Shown one piece after another: positions 23,011 through 33,188 of a DNA stretch of 64,000 bases. Made by a program: the position numbers and the translations under genes. The stretch's first letter is position 1. Each line of letters starts with the position of its first letter. This DNA comes from Clarkia xantiana subsp. parviflora. Lineage: Eukaryota; Streptophyta; Magnoliopsida; Myrtales; Onagraceae. Below the pieces are notes generated by a model. The model saw only the letters and a list, made by a program, of their open reading frames with translations. It did not search any database and was not told the DNA's origin. The stretch covers positions 2,232,001 through 2,296,000 of the forward strand of contig JAPTYO010000017.1 of assembly GCA_036873135.1 (NCBI GenBank), given 5' to 3'.

Positions 23011-23029
23011 AATCAAACAAAAAGCTGAT

Positions 23030-26000
23030 ATGCCTTCTACTCGATCGATGGCGGCTGGCAAGAACAGAAGAGGACAATCCGGTGGTTCCCGTCACCCCGC
23101 TGCAACGAACCTGAATTCAGTACCAGAACAAGGGGAAAACCAGAACCATCCCCCGGCTGAGCTCTCCCAGACAGGGGGGCACAATGGATCGCATCCCGAA
23201 GATGTTGCCCCTCAACACCAGGATAACAGGGGGCAGGAGGCTCCCCCAGCTGCAGATTTGACGAGGGCCGTGGCAGAGGCCATGCCCATGTTTCTGGCGG
23301 CTGTAGAGGCTCTCTTGGACCGAAGAGAGGCTGCGAGGAGGCAGGAGGAGATGCCTCCGCTGGAGGAAGCAACCCTACCAACAGAGGGTCGGAACGCGCA
23401 GGAAGCCCCACCCCAAGGCCAAGACAGAGGCAGGGCAACTAGTCAGCCGGAGAGGTTCGTGGTTGACGGGCCAGGACCAGTACAACACAGGACCATTCCC
23501 CTGAATGGTCCCATCACTCCCGACCAGTTGGTAAAGATCGTGAACATCTGTATGGGAGAACAGAAGCCGCTGGTGTCGGAGCTGAGGGATCGATCCACTC
23601 ATCCCTTCGTTCCCCGACTAATAGACACCCTCGCCCCGCCTGGGCTGGGTATCCCCGAGATTAAGGAATATGATGGCGAAGGAGATCCAGTCCGTCATGT
23701 CCAGAAGCATCTTATGGCGTGTCTGGGTAGAGCCCCGAATGAAGATATAGTGTGTACATTGTTCCCAAACACCCTTGGAGAAAGAGCCCTGACCTGGTTC
23801 TTTAGCCTGCCCCCAGGCTGCATTACCTGTTGGGCGGACATGCACGACCGCTTCATTCGACAATACCAGGGCCGCAGACGTTTGTTGAAGAGCGTGAGGT
23901 CCCTAACCCAGGTGGTGCAGAGGCCCGACGAGTCGCTGGCACACTATTACCAGCGGTACACCGCCAGCGTAGCAGAGATAGACGAGGAAATCTCGGAGGG
24001 CGAGACCATCCGCACCTTTATTCGGAACCTGACAGCCCCCTATGGCTCCGACCTGATGCACAGCGTGGCTGAGAAAGCTGTGTGGAATATGGAAGCATTA
24101 CAGAAGAGGGTGAAGCGGCAGATCGATGTCCAGGAGTCAAAGATAGCCGCGGGAGAATTGGAGCCCCCAAAATCGAATAAAGGGAAGCAGGCGAGCAAGC
24201 CTTTCGACGATCGTAAGTCAAAGGGCAAACCTGAGGGCAGTCGGGACCGAGGTCGCTCTGGTCGGAAGGATGAGAGACGTTCTTCAAGAAAAGACAAGCG
24301 GGAGGATTTTGACATTCCTCTCAACTGCTCCATGGCGGAGGTGCTGACAGTCATGGAACGACAAGGTATCTCCAGGTACCCCCCGAAGAAAGATGGAGAA
24401 TTCCTGGGTTCCCGCACAGATCGCTATTGTCGGTTTCACCGCGCAAATGGCCACGACACCAATCACTGTCGGGAGCTGAAGAAGGAGATTGAAAAGCTAA
24501 TCCAGAAGGGAAAGCTCAAGGAGTTCGTTGGGGACAAACGATGCCGGTCCCGCTCTCGGTCCCGATCGCGGTCCCGTTCCCGATCCCGCGATCGGTCCCC
24601 GAAGAAGAAGAGAAATGATCCAGAGTCATCCGGTGTTCGCAAAGAAAGACGAGTCATCAACGTGATTCATGGAGGATTTGCTGCTGGAGGTGATACCTCA
24701 TCCGCCCGAGAGGTTTACGCCTCTAGGATTCCTACGGCGGTGGTGCTAGGTAAGAGGTCTCGATCTTGGACCTTGAAAGAAGAGATGGTAATCTCCTTCT
24801 CGTCGGAAGACCTCATAGGCGTGGAGACCCCGCACGACGATGCCTTAGTAGTAACTTTGGACGTAGACGTGTTCGAGATGAAGAGAATTCTAATTGACGG
24901 AGGGAGCTCCTCCGACATTCTATCCATGGACGCGCTGGAAGCTATGGGGAAGACGAAGAAAGATCTAAAGGAGGCAAACTTCCCGATGGTCGGGTTCTCT
25001 GGCTCAACCTCCTACCCGCTAGGAGTGATCACCTTACCAGTGGAGTTTGGTAGCGGGTGGAAATCAGAAAGGAGGAACGTGGAGTTTGTCGTGGTTGATT
25101 CCGCGGGGACCTACAACGCAATTATCAGGAGAACCACCATCAATCCCCTGATGGCGGTTGCCTCGACTGTGCACCAGAAGATGAAGTTCCCGACTGACCA
25201 CGGGGTCGGAGAGGTCAAGGGCGACCAGGTGGCTTCCCGAAAATGCTATGTTAATGCCACCCGGAGGAGGAGGCGAGAGGCCATGACTGTCCTCCAGACA
25301 GACACAGATCCCAGAGAAGAGTTTGGGCGTCCCGCCCCCGTAGAAGATCTGAAAGAAGTCGAGATCGACGAACCCCAGAGGAAGGTGAAAATCGGGTCTG
25401 CTCTAACTGAGGAGACAGCCCAAAAATTGGTGGAGTTGCTGAAAGAGTTCAAAGAGCTGTTTGCCTGGTCCCCCAGCGATATGCCAGGAATCAGCCCCGA
25501 CGTGATCGTACACGAGCTGAAAATAGACCCCGCGATCAAGCCTATCACACAGAAAACGCGTCCGATGGGCACGGATAAGAAGATCGCGATCCAACAGGAG
25601 GTGGGCAGGTTGCTCGATGCTGGTTTCATTAAGGAGCTCCGATTCCAGACTTGGGTTGCCAACCCAGTACTGGTGAAGAAGACTAACGGGAAGTGGCGAA
25701 TGTGCGTGGACTTCCGCGACTTGAACAAGGCTTGTCCAAAAGATTGCTATCCACTCCCGAGGATTGACCAGCTGGTGGATGCTACATCGGGACATGAGCT
25801 GTTAAGTTTCATTGATGCGTATTCAGGCTACAACCAGATCAAGATGGCCAAAGAAGACGCCCCCCACACAGCGTTCTATGCAGAGAGCGACATCTATCAC
25901 TACGATGTCATGCCTTTCGGGTTGATCAATGCCGGGGCAACCTACCAGCGGATGGTGAATAAGCTGTTTGGAGATATGCTGGGAGAAACCATGGAAGCCT

Positions 26001-28507
26001 ACGTGGATGATATGCTGGTGAAGTCCCGACAAGCCGAGGATCACGTGCACAACCTAACCATGGCATTTGAGCGGATGAGGCTCCATCAAGTTCGTCTGAA
26101 CCCGACGAAATGCGCCTTCGGAGTCCACTCAGGGAAATTTTTGGGCTTCATGGTAAGCCAAAGAGGAATTGAAGTGAACCCTGAGAAGCTGAGGGCAATC
26201 GAGGAGATGAAGTCTCCGATAAACCATCGGGAGGTGCAAGTACTGAATGGCCGACTAGCTGCAATGAACCGCTTCCTGTCCAAAGCCAGCGACCGATCAA
26301 TGCCGTTTTTTGAAGTCTTGAAGGCCAACAAAAAACTCGAATGGACCGCCAAATGTGAAGAGGCATTCCAAGCACTAAAGCAGCACCTTCGCACACTCCC
26401 GCCGCTGGCAAAACCGGTTCCAGGCGAGCCGCTCTTCCTTTATTTGGCTGTTTCTGAATTTGCCATTAGCTCTGTGTTAGTAAAGGTTGTCGAGGGTAAT
26501 CAAGTCCCCGTCTATTATGTAAGCAAGGCATTTGCCAAATCTGAATTGAACTATCCCGCCGTTGAGAAGTACCTCTTTGCGTTGATAATTACTGCTCGGA
26601 AGCTAAGGCCATATTTCCACGCACACGAGATCACTGTGCTAACGAACCAGCCTTTGAAGCATTTTTTGAACCGACCGGATGCGTCGGGGAGATTGGTGAA
26701 ATGGGCAGTAGAGCTCAGTGAGTTTCGAATACACTTTGCTCCAAGAACGGCCATCAAGGGCCAGGCATTGGCGGACTTTATAGCAGAATCTACAGCCCCC
26801 GATCTAGAAGAAACGGGCCCTGTAGAGGGGGCAACCATGGAGGTCCCGACAGAAGAACAACCAGAGAGGGCAGAGCAATCAGAACAACCAAACAAAGAAA
26901 ATACCTGGGAGATGTACACGGATGGCTCCGCGAGTTCAGACGGGTCAGGAGCGGGCTTTTTGTTGATACCACCAGGTGAAGATGAACCTCTCCGATACGC
27001 CTTGGCTTTAACATTCAAGGCCACAAACAACGAAGCAGAGTATGAAGCTCTTATCACGGGCCTAAAAATTGCTAAACGCACTGGAATCAATCACTTGAGA
27101 GTGAAGTGCGACGCAGCGTTAATCGTGAACCAAGTTCAAGGGCGATACGAAGCAAGGAGTCCGATAATGAAGAAGTATCTGCGAGAGGTACAAGCCCTGA
27201 GAGAGAGCTTCAAAAGCTTCGATATCGAGGAGGTGTGCACTGTTGAAGCAAAATCGGAGGAGGAGCCCACTTGGATGACCCCGATAGTCGCGTATCTGGC
27301 TACGGGGGCAGTCCCCGAGGATAAGGTAGCACCAGACAGGGTATGTCGGACCGCGTCTAATTATGTGATGTTGGACAATCAGCTGTACAAGAAGGGCTGG
27401 TTCTCGACTCCGTACCTGAAGTGTGTATCAGAACCCGACACCAACCGGATCCTGAAAGAAATGCATGAGGGTATCGCGGCTTGTCACGAAGGGACCCGAT
27501 CCATTTTGAGGAAGGTGTTGAACTTAGGCTACTATTGGCCCACGATGAACAAAGAAGCAACGGCGTTGGTCCGATCATGCGACGCGTGCCAGAGGTACGC
27601 CCCGAGTATCGTGGCTCCGGCTGCTAACCTGACATCCATCAAGAGCGCTTGGCCCTTCGCGCAGTGGGGCATCGACTTGGTGGGACCTCTTCCACAAGCA
27701 CAAGGACAATGTAAGTATTTACTTGTAGCTATCGATTATTTTTCGAAATGGATAGAGGCGAAGGCATTGGCCAGAACAACGGGGAACCAGATCGTCAAGT
27801 TCCTCCAAACCCACATCGTGTCCAGATACGGGATTCCTAAGGTGGTGATCAGCGACAATGGCCCACCGTTTAACGGCTCTCAGGTGAGGGAGTATCTGGA
27901 AGAACTGAACGTTGAGCATCGGACCGCCTCCGTACGCCATGCTCAGACTAATGGCCAGGTGGAGTCAGCCAACAAAATCGTGATGGATGGCCTGAAGAAG
28001 AGGGTCTATGCCTTGAAGGGCAAATGGCTGAACGAACTGGAAAATGTACTTTGGGCTGTTAGAACGACACCCAAACGATCAACAGGGGAGACTCCGTTTG
28101 GCCTCGTATATGGCACGGAAGCTGTCGCCCCTGTGGAGGTAGCTGTGGCGTCCCATCGGATGAGATATTACGAGCCCCTAACGAACGATGAAGTAAGACG
28201 TCTGGACTTGGACCTACTCGAAGAGAAAAGGCGGGAAGCCGATGAAGTCCAAGCTCGAATGCGCTTAGCGACAGCCAGATACTACAATCGGCGAGTGAAG
28301 TCCCGACAATTCTTTGTCGGGGAGCTGGTTTGGCGTCGCAACGAGTTCACCCTTTTGGATCGAATCAACAAGATGTCACCAAAATGGGAAGGACCTTATA
28401 AGGTCGAGGGGATGCCAGCTCCGAATGCATACAAGTTGGAAGACCTCGATGGCAGAACGTTAAAGCATTCTTTCAGTGGCGAACACTTGAAGAAACACCA
28501 TGCTTGA
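23030..28507 (+). CDS. E4 Gag-Pol polyprotein
   Basis: 1825 residues. The ATG at 23030 is the first after the primer site; the frame is open further upstream into the LTR, but without ATG. Domains: Ala/Gln/Pro-rich N-terminus; capsid-like gag (about residues 195-370, IPEIKEYDGEGDP then ALTWFFSLPPG); C-X2-H-X4-H-X4-C knuckle (C467 to C480); Arg-Ser repeat (about 506-524); protease with D623-GGSS; RT (about 838-1020, YVDD at 991-994); degenerate first RNase H; second RNase H (YTDGS D1298, E1337, D1361); integrase zinc region (about 1480-1520); D1549, D1609, E1645 with 35 residues between the last two; GPY-type tail. The second RNase H lacks the expected ADALS motif. It carries out reverse transcription and integration of the element. 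Convergent with the antisense gene. Confidence 0.93.
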   Translation: MPSTRSMAAGKNRRGQSGGSRHPAATNLNSVPEQGENQNHPPAELSQTGGHNGSHPEDVAPQHQDNRGQEAPPAADLTRAVAEAMPMFLAAVEALLDRREAARRQEEMPPLEEATLPTEGRNAQEAPPQGQDRGRATSQPERFVVDGPGPVQHRTIPLNGPITPDQLVKIVNICMGEQKPLVSELRDRSTHPFVPRLIDTLAPPGLGIPEIKEYDGEGDPVRHVQKHLMACLGRAPNEDIVCTLFPNTLGERALTWFFSLPPGCITCWADMHDRFIRQYQGRRRLLKSVRSLTQVVQRPDESLAHYYQRYTASVAEIDEEISEGETIRTFIRNLTAPYGSDLMHSVAEKAVWNMEALQKRVKRQIDVQESKIAAGELEPPKSNKGKQASKPFDDRKSKGKPEGSRDRGRSGRKDERRSSRKDKREDFDIPLNCSMAEVLTVMERQGISRYPPKKDGEFLGSRTDRYCRFHRANGHDTNHCRELKKEIEKLIQKGKLKEFVGDKRCRSRSRSRSRSRSRSRDRSPKKKRNDPESSGVRKERRVINVIHGGFAAGGDTSSAREVYASRIPTAVVLGKRSRSWTLKEEMVISFSSEDLIGVETPHDDALVVTLDVDVFEMKRILIDGGSSSDILSMDALEAMGKTKKDLKEANFPMVGFSGSTSYPLGVITLPVEFGSGWKSERRNVEFVVVDSAGTYNAIIRRTTINPLMAVASTVHQKMKFPTDHGVGEVKGDQVASRKCYVNATRRRRREAMTVLQTDTDPREEFGRPAPVEDLKEVEIDEPQRKVKIGSALTEETAQKLVELLKEFKELFAWSPSDMPGISPDVIVHELKIDPAIKPITQKTRPMGTDKKIAIQQEVGRLLDAGFIKELRFQTWVANPVLVKKTNGKWRMCVDFRDLNKACPKDCYPLPRIDQLVDATSGHELLSFIDAYSGYNQIKMAKEDAPHTAFYAESDIYHYDVMPFGLINAGATYQRMVNKLFGDMLGETMEAYVDDMLVKSRQAEDHVHNLTMAFERMRLHQVRLNPTKCAFGVHSGKFLGFMVSQRGIEVNPEKLRAIEEMKSPINHREVQVLNGRLAAMNRFLSKASDRSMPFFEVLKANKKLEWTAKCEEAFQALKQHLRTLPPLAKPVPGEPLFLYLAVSEFAISSVLVKVVEGNQVPVYYVSKAFAKSELNYPAVEKYLFALIITARKLRPYFHAHEITVLTNQPLKHFLNRPDASGRLVKWAVELSEFRIHFAPRTAIKGQALADFIAESTAPDLEETGPVEGATMEVPTEEQPERAEQSEQPNKENTWEMYTDGSASSDGSGAGFLLIPPGEDEPLRYALALTFKATNNEAEYEALITGLKIAKRTGINHLRVKCDAALIVNQVQGRYEARSPIMKKYLREVQALRESFKSFDIEEVCTVEAKSEEEPTWMTPIVAYLATGAVPEDKVAPDRVCRTASNYVMLDNQLYKKGWFSTPYLKCVSEPDTNRILKEMHEGIAACHEGTRSILRKVLNLGYYWPTMNKEATALVRSCDACQRYAPSIVAPAANLTSIKSAWPFAQWGIDLVGPLPQAQGQCKYLLVAIDYFSKWIEAKALARTTGNQIVKFLQTHIVSRYGIPKVVISDNGPPFNGSQVREYLEELNVEHRTASVRHAQTNGQVESANKIVMDGLKKRVYALKGKWLNELENVLWAVRTTPKRSTGETPFGLVYGTEAVAPVEVAVASHRMRYYEPLTNDEVRRLDLDLLEEKRREADEVQARMRLATARYYNRRVKSRQFFVGELVWRRNEFTLLDRINKMSPKWEGPYKVEGMPAPNAYKLEDLDGRTLKHSFSGEHLKKHHA

Positions 28508-29924
28508 AGAAAGTCGCCTTAAGTGGTGCCGATGTAAAATTGCCTTAAGTGGTGTATGCTGTTTATCGTTTAATTCGATGTAAGCCTATCTTATGCCAAT
28601 AAATAAAGAGGTCGCTTCCAAATAAGAGTTGTCCTTAGATTTATGCTAAGTGTAAAAGTCGCCTTCAGTGGTGCACGATGAAAGTCGCCTTCAGTGGTGC
28701 ACGATGAAAGCCGCCCTAAGTGGTGCACAATACTTAGATTTATTCTAAGTATCCAAAAGTCGCCTTCAGTGGTGCACGATGAAAGTCGCCTTCAGTGGTG
28801 CACGATGAAAGTCGCCTTCAGTGGTGCACGATGAAAGCCGCCCTAAGTGGTGCACAATACTTAGATTTATTCTAAGTATCCAAAAGTCGCCTTCAGTGGT
28901 GCACGATGAAAGTCGCCTTCAGTGGTGCACGATGAAAGTCGCCTTCAGTGGTGCACGATGAAAGTCGCCTTCAGTGGTGCACGATGAAAGTCGCCTTCAG
29001 TGGTGCACGATGAAAGTCGCCCTAAGTGGTGCACAATACTTAGATTTATTCTTAGTATCCAAAAGTCGCCTTCAGTGGTGCACGATGAAAGTCGCCTTCA
29101 GTGGTGCACGATGAAAGTCGCCTTCAGTGGTGCACGATGAAAGTCGCCTTCAGTGGTGCACAATGAAAGTCGCCTTCAGTGGTGCACGATGAAAGTCGCC
29201 TTCAGTGGTGCACGATGAAAGCCGCCCTAAGTGGTGCACAATACTTAGATTTATTCTAAGTATCCAAAAGTCGCCTTCAGTGGTGCACGATGAAAGTCGC
29301 CTTCAGTGGTGCACGATGAAAGTCGCCTTCAGTGGTGCACGATGAAAGCCGCCCTAAGTGGTGCACAATACTTAGATTTATTCTAAGTATCCGAAAGTCG
29401 CCTTCAGTGGTGCACGATGAAAGTCGCCTTCAGTGGTGCACGATGAAAGTCGCCTTCAGTGGTGCACGATGAAAGTCGCCTTCAGTGGTGCACGATGAAA
29501 GTCGCCTTAAGTGTTGCACAATACTTAGATTTATTCTAAGTTTCCAAAAGTCGCCTTAAGTGATGTGTGGGACTAAGTCGCCTTAAGTGGTGCACGATCT
29601 TTAGGTTTATCCTAAGTAACGATTAAGTCGTCTTAAGTGACGCACTCGATATTAAGTCGCCTTAAGTGGTGCAAGTTATTAAATCGTCGGGAAGGACGTA
29701 TGAGAAATTCTTAAGTATCGAAGTTTCGACTGCTAAGAACTAAGTCGTCTTAAGTGATGCACTCGATGCTAAGTCGCCTTAAGTGGTGCAGGTTGTTAAA
29801 TCGTCGGGAAAGACGGAAGACAACAAAAGATCGGAATTAAAGGAGTCTAATATTGATAAAGGGCTCAAAGGCCCGATGATGACAAAAGAGAAGAAGATAC
29901 AAGGACCCTAAAAGATAAAAATAT
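28508..29924 (+). repeat. 26-bp repeat array with higher-order units between convergent genes (E4)
   Basis: The unit AAAGTCGCCTTCAGTGGTGC+ACGATG occurs more than 20 times. Runs of two to six units are closed by a longer variant with GCCGCCCTAAGTGGTGCACA and a small hairpin CTTAGATTTATTCTAAG, six times. It decays at both edges into units of TCGCCTTAAGTGG (28508-28640 and 29560-29800). It separates the stop of gag-pol from the stop of the antisense gene. No frame is supported. Confidence 0.92.
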
Positions 29925-32634
29925 TCAAGCTTGGTCCTTGTCGGCAGCATCGGCAGCAGCTGGGTCCGCGGAGTCAGTAGCAGAGGGATCCACAGGATTG
30001 GCTTCGGGAGGATTAGTTATCGGGGCGTCCGCACTTGGAAGTTCAGAAGCGTCTTCGACAATTACGGGAGTATTCCCCCCGTCACTCTCCTCGGAAAGAG
30101 TAAAATACTTCTTCACGAAGGGAGCAAGGGAAGGAGACTTGTCGAAGTTGATGGCGTCGCCATACTCCAGGTGGAGCTCCTCAACCACGTTGAAGAGAGT
30201 GTTCTCCACCTCTGCGCCAAAGAACTTCATGGCATCAGCTTGAAAACCCGCCGACCTCCGATAGTCCTCCCGACCCTTTTCCTCCTCTTCAGCCAGCTGC
30301 GCAGGAAACCCCGCGATTAGCTCCTCCAAAGCCTTCTTCTCAAGAACCAGTTGGTCCTCGGCAGCCTTCTTCTCCTGGGTCAGCCTGTCCACGATTACCC
30401 CCCGCTCCTGCCGCTCTTGCCTCAAGAGCCCCTCGAAGTCCGCGATCTGCTGCTGAAGGCCCCGAATCTTCTCATTGAGGACAGCCAGCTCTTTGGCAAG
30501 CTTCCCCCGCGAAGACTGGGAGGCCTTGAGATCCGCCTGAAGCTGCTCGCGGACTCCTCGGTCCCGCTCTCGGGCCTCATCATAGGCAATGACATACCCG
30601 ATGAGGCGGTTGTAGTCCCCGAGCTCCTGCAATAAAAAGGAAAAATGTTAGAAGGACAACCGACCCGATTTATCATCAAGATAGAGAAGCGAAGTTTCAC
30701 CTCTATGCGGCGCACAGCCATCTCCCTGACATCCCGCTGCATATGCGTCCGATTAAGGTAAATCGGATGCCGCATAGAAGGCAGGATGGAACCCGCCAGC
30801 AGATGCAGGGCCAGCTCTTGGTCCTGTTCTCCTTGCGTGAGCGGGACTCCCTGGAGCGTCTGGATAGGAGTCCAGCGGGCATTCGCCTGTGAAGAGTTGA
30901 AAGGCCTGTAGAAGTCCCCATCGAGAGCAAGGGGAGAGATAGGACGAGGAAGAGAAGGGCACGTCTCCGTCTCGGCCCGAACAGGGGAGGGAGAGAATTC
31001 GTGGATAGGCGAGAGCTCCCGCTGCTGCGGAGAAGACGAGGGAGGCGGCCCCTGAGGGGTTGGTTTCAAGGGGGATTGCCCCGCCTTCCGACGCTGTTGA
31101 GGGGGGTCAGCCCCGCCAGTCTCCTCGGAGGAGTCCAGAGTCTCCACCTGACGAAACTGTTCGCCAGATGGTGCCTTCTCTCCAGCTGAGGAAGGCACCC
31201 CCGCTCGAGGCGGTGCATCTGCGGAAGCTGCAGTACCCGAGGAAGCTCCCGAGCGACCTGCACCTGGAGGATGAAGAGCTTCAGAAAGGTAGTCAGGAAG
31301 TTCATCGGGATTCTTACACCAAATGATACGTCGGGAGACGTATTGATCCTTCCCGCGGTAATGATAGTAGCCTGCCTTCAAGACTCGGGGAGTTTCGCCT
31401 CGAAGGATTCTTTTGACATCAGCAATGCGGCCTTTCTTGGTCGAGGAAATCAAGTCCGACGGGACCATCCTTTTATACGATTTAATAGCAAGTCGGAGTT
31501 GTTTACCTTCTTCAGCATTCTGGACATCAAAGAGCTGGTCCAGATCCACCCTCGTCCGATTGGGCTGCTCCGCTGAAGGAGACCCCGACCTGGCAGCAGC
31601 CTTCTTGGCAGACTTCCTCTTCCGCGAGGGGCGGACAGCATCAGTCTCCCCCTGCTTAAGGAATAGATCGGTCAGCACAGATACCTTCTTGGCTGCAAAC
31701 AATAAACAAAGAAAAGTTAGAAGGTTACCCAAGAGACCACGTTGGAAGGGCCGTCGAAGAGCTGCCCCCCAGAGACAATACTGAGGAGTCGGACCCGGCC
31801 TGCACCAGGTCCCGCTCCACTAGAGAGTTAGCATTGAGAGGAGTGTAAGACTCCCCCCAACGATAAAGCTGGATTAGTTGGAGAGTCTCGAAGTCCTCAT
31901 CGGCATAAGTATGGAAAGCAGGCGGAGGATCTGCTGCCACCTCCCACCGAGGCCAAGGAATAGAAGAATGTTGGATAAAGAAGTAGCTCTTCTTCCAGCT
32001 ACTGTTGTCGGACCCTGTATCGATCAAGAGTCCCCGACCCTTGACCACCTTCCAGGTGTCACTGGTCCAACCGTGCCGGGCAAGCTGCTGCTTACTCCAC
32101 TTGGGCATCCGAGGGTAGAAGGCGCAAACCCCCGCCTCGTTGCATTTCAGCCCATAGAAGGTCCGGAAGAGTTGGAGGCTGTAGACCCATTTCTGTCGAA
32201 GACAGAGGACTTGAAAGGCGTTCCAGATACGGATGGCATGAGGAGAGAAGGTAGTGGGGTGTGTTCTGTAATGATGGCACAGCTCGACCAGGCTACCACA
32301 AAAGGGGAACCTGATCCCCGCCGATATTTGTCCCGTAGAGACAAATACCTCCCCTTTCTGGGGACGAGTAACCTCAGGGTCACTCGAGGGACGATGTCGA
32401 GGATACGGGAAACGAGGTTCCCAGGTGATGGTGATGCAACCCTCTCGGAGAGCTGCATCATAAGCAGTAGTGGAAATCTCATTTGGAGCATAGTCAAATT
32501 TAAAGGGTTTTCTCCCCTCGGAGCTGGAACCGCTGTCTGAAAAGCAACCAGGGCAAGAAAATACAGTGGGACTCTGGGAAAAATTAGAAAGAAAAAGACG
32601 AACAAGCAACGAAGAGGGTTTCCTTACCAGACAT
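29925..32634 (-). CDS. E4 antisense spliced gene (gypsy-type transposon domain, coiled coil)
   Basis: Inferred exons (minus): 32634-32628 (ATGTCTG, donor GTAAGG), 32536-31729, about 31692-30701, 30626-29925. Introns have GT/AG ends and T-rich 3' parts. Exon 2 starts Asp/Ser-rich (DSGSSSEGRK) and holds RFPFCGSLVELCHHYRTHPT, fitting the Pfam 'putative gypsy type transposon' domain. Exon 3 has a basic RKRKSAKKAA stretch that could be a nuclear signal, then a Pro/Ser-rich linker. Exon 4 is a Glu/Lys/Gln-rich coiled coil with an acidic tail. Compared with E6, exon 2 lacks one base near 31785 (GGGTCC against GGGATCC), and intron 2 does not keep frame at the CAG acceptor, so it may be broken or spliced differently. 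Function unknown. Confidence 0.65.
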
Positions 32635-32790
32635 AATGAAGTAGAGGTTGAAGGAGATGAACAAGATGTCGCCAGAAAGATGATCGGAGAGACTCCAAAG
32701 ACCTTCGAAATCACAGAGCTTGGAATTGCAGAGGAATCGCAGAGAGCTTTTGAGAATTCGAAGACGGTAAAAGTTAAATTATGACTGTGG

Positions 32791-32803
32791 CTAGGGTTTT
32801 ATA
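32791..32803 (-). promoter_or_regulatory. Internal antisense promoter, TATA box (E4)
   Basis: On the minus strand TATAAAACCCTAG, about 160 bp before the antisense ATG. E6 has the same box, TATAAAACCCTAA, at 62258. The AAACCCTA part resembles the plant telo-box. The conservation suggests a dedicated promoter, separate from the LTR. Confidence 0.65.
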
Positions 32804-33146
32804 GTCGAAGAAGACGGTTGAAAGGACACTTCGATCCGAGTCGTCGAAGTCGAAGAGTCTTAATCTGGACCGTTGAGATGAAACGTGCAGAAGGACAACG
32901 GGCGCAATGATGAAACGGCCTGAAAAGCACTTTTCAGAAAAGGACAAGCGCGAAAAATCAGGCACGTGGGTCGAAAACGTCACTCCATTATCTGCTGCAT
33001 TTAATGCACTAGAAAACCGAAGAGACCTTTGGGATATAGCAGTTATCTACAAAACCCTGAGGAAACGTAGAGGAGAAGACTGATAAATTAAGTAACTGAA
33101 CCAAGGAACAGATCCCCGACTCTAGTATTGGAAAATCGGGAGTTGG
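32804..33146. mobile_element. E4 region between antisense promoter and PPT, no gene seen
   Basis: Probably the upstream region of the antisense gene. It includes AAATGCAGCAGATAATG (minus strand), which is also present upstream of the E6 gene near 62060. No frame is supported. Confidence 0.5.
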
Positions 33147-33188
33147 AAGACACGACGAACTAAAAGTCCCTCATGTCTTGGGGGCAAA
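33147..33188 (+). promoter_or_regulatory. E4 PPT hairpin and polypurine tract
   Basis: AAGACA (33147-33152) pairs with TGTCTT (33174-33179), and GGGGGCAAA precedes the LTR. The arms differ from the GAGTCAAG type of E1, E2, E3 and E5, but the position is the same. Confidence 0.7.

Noticed and set aside
22928..23029. Extension of the E4 frame into the 5' LTR
   Set aside because: The frame is open by chance across U5 and the primer site but has no ATG; the first ATG is at 23030.
23037..28000. Many minus-strand open frames across E4 gag-pol
   Set aside because: They are shadows of a long GC-balanced coding frame with no recognisable domains.
28640..29560. Regular short repeats resembling a CRISPR array
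   Set aside because: Units are directly joined without unique spacers, and the setting is a plant retrotransposon.
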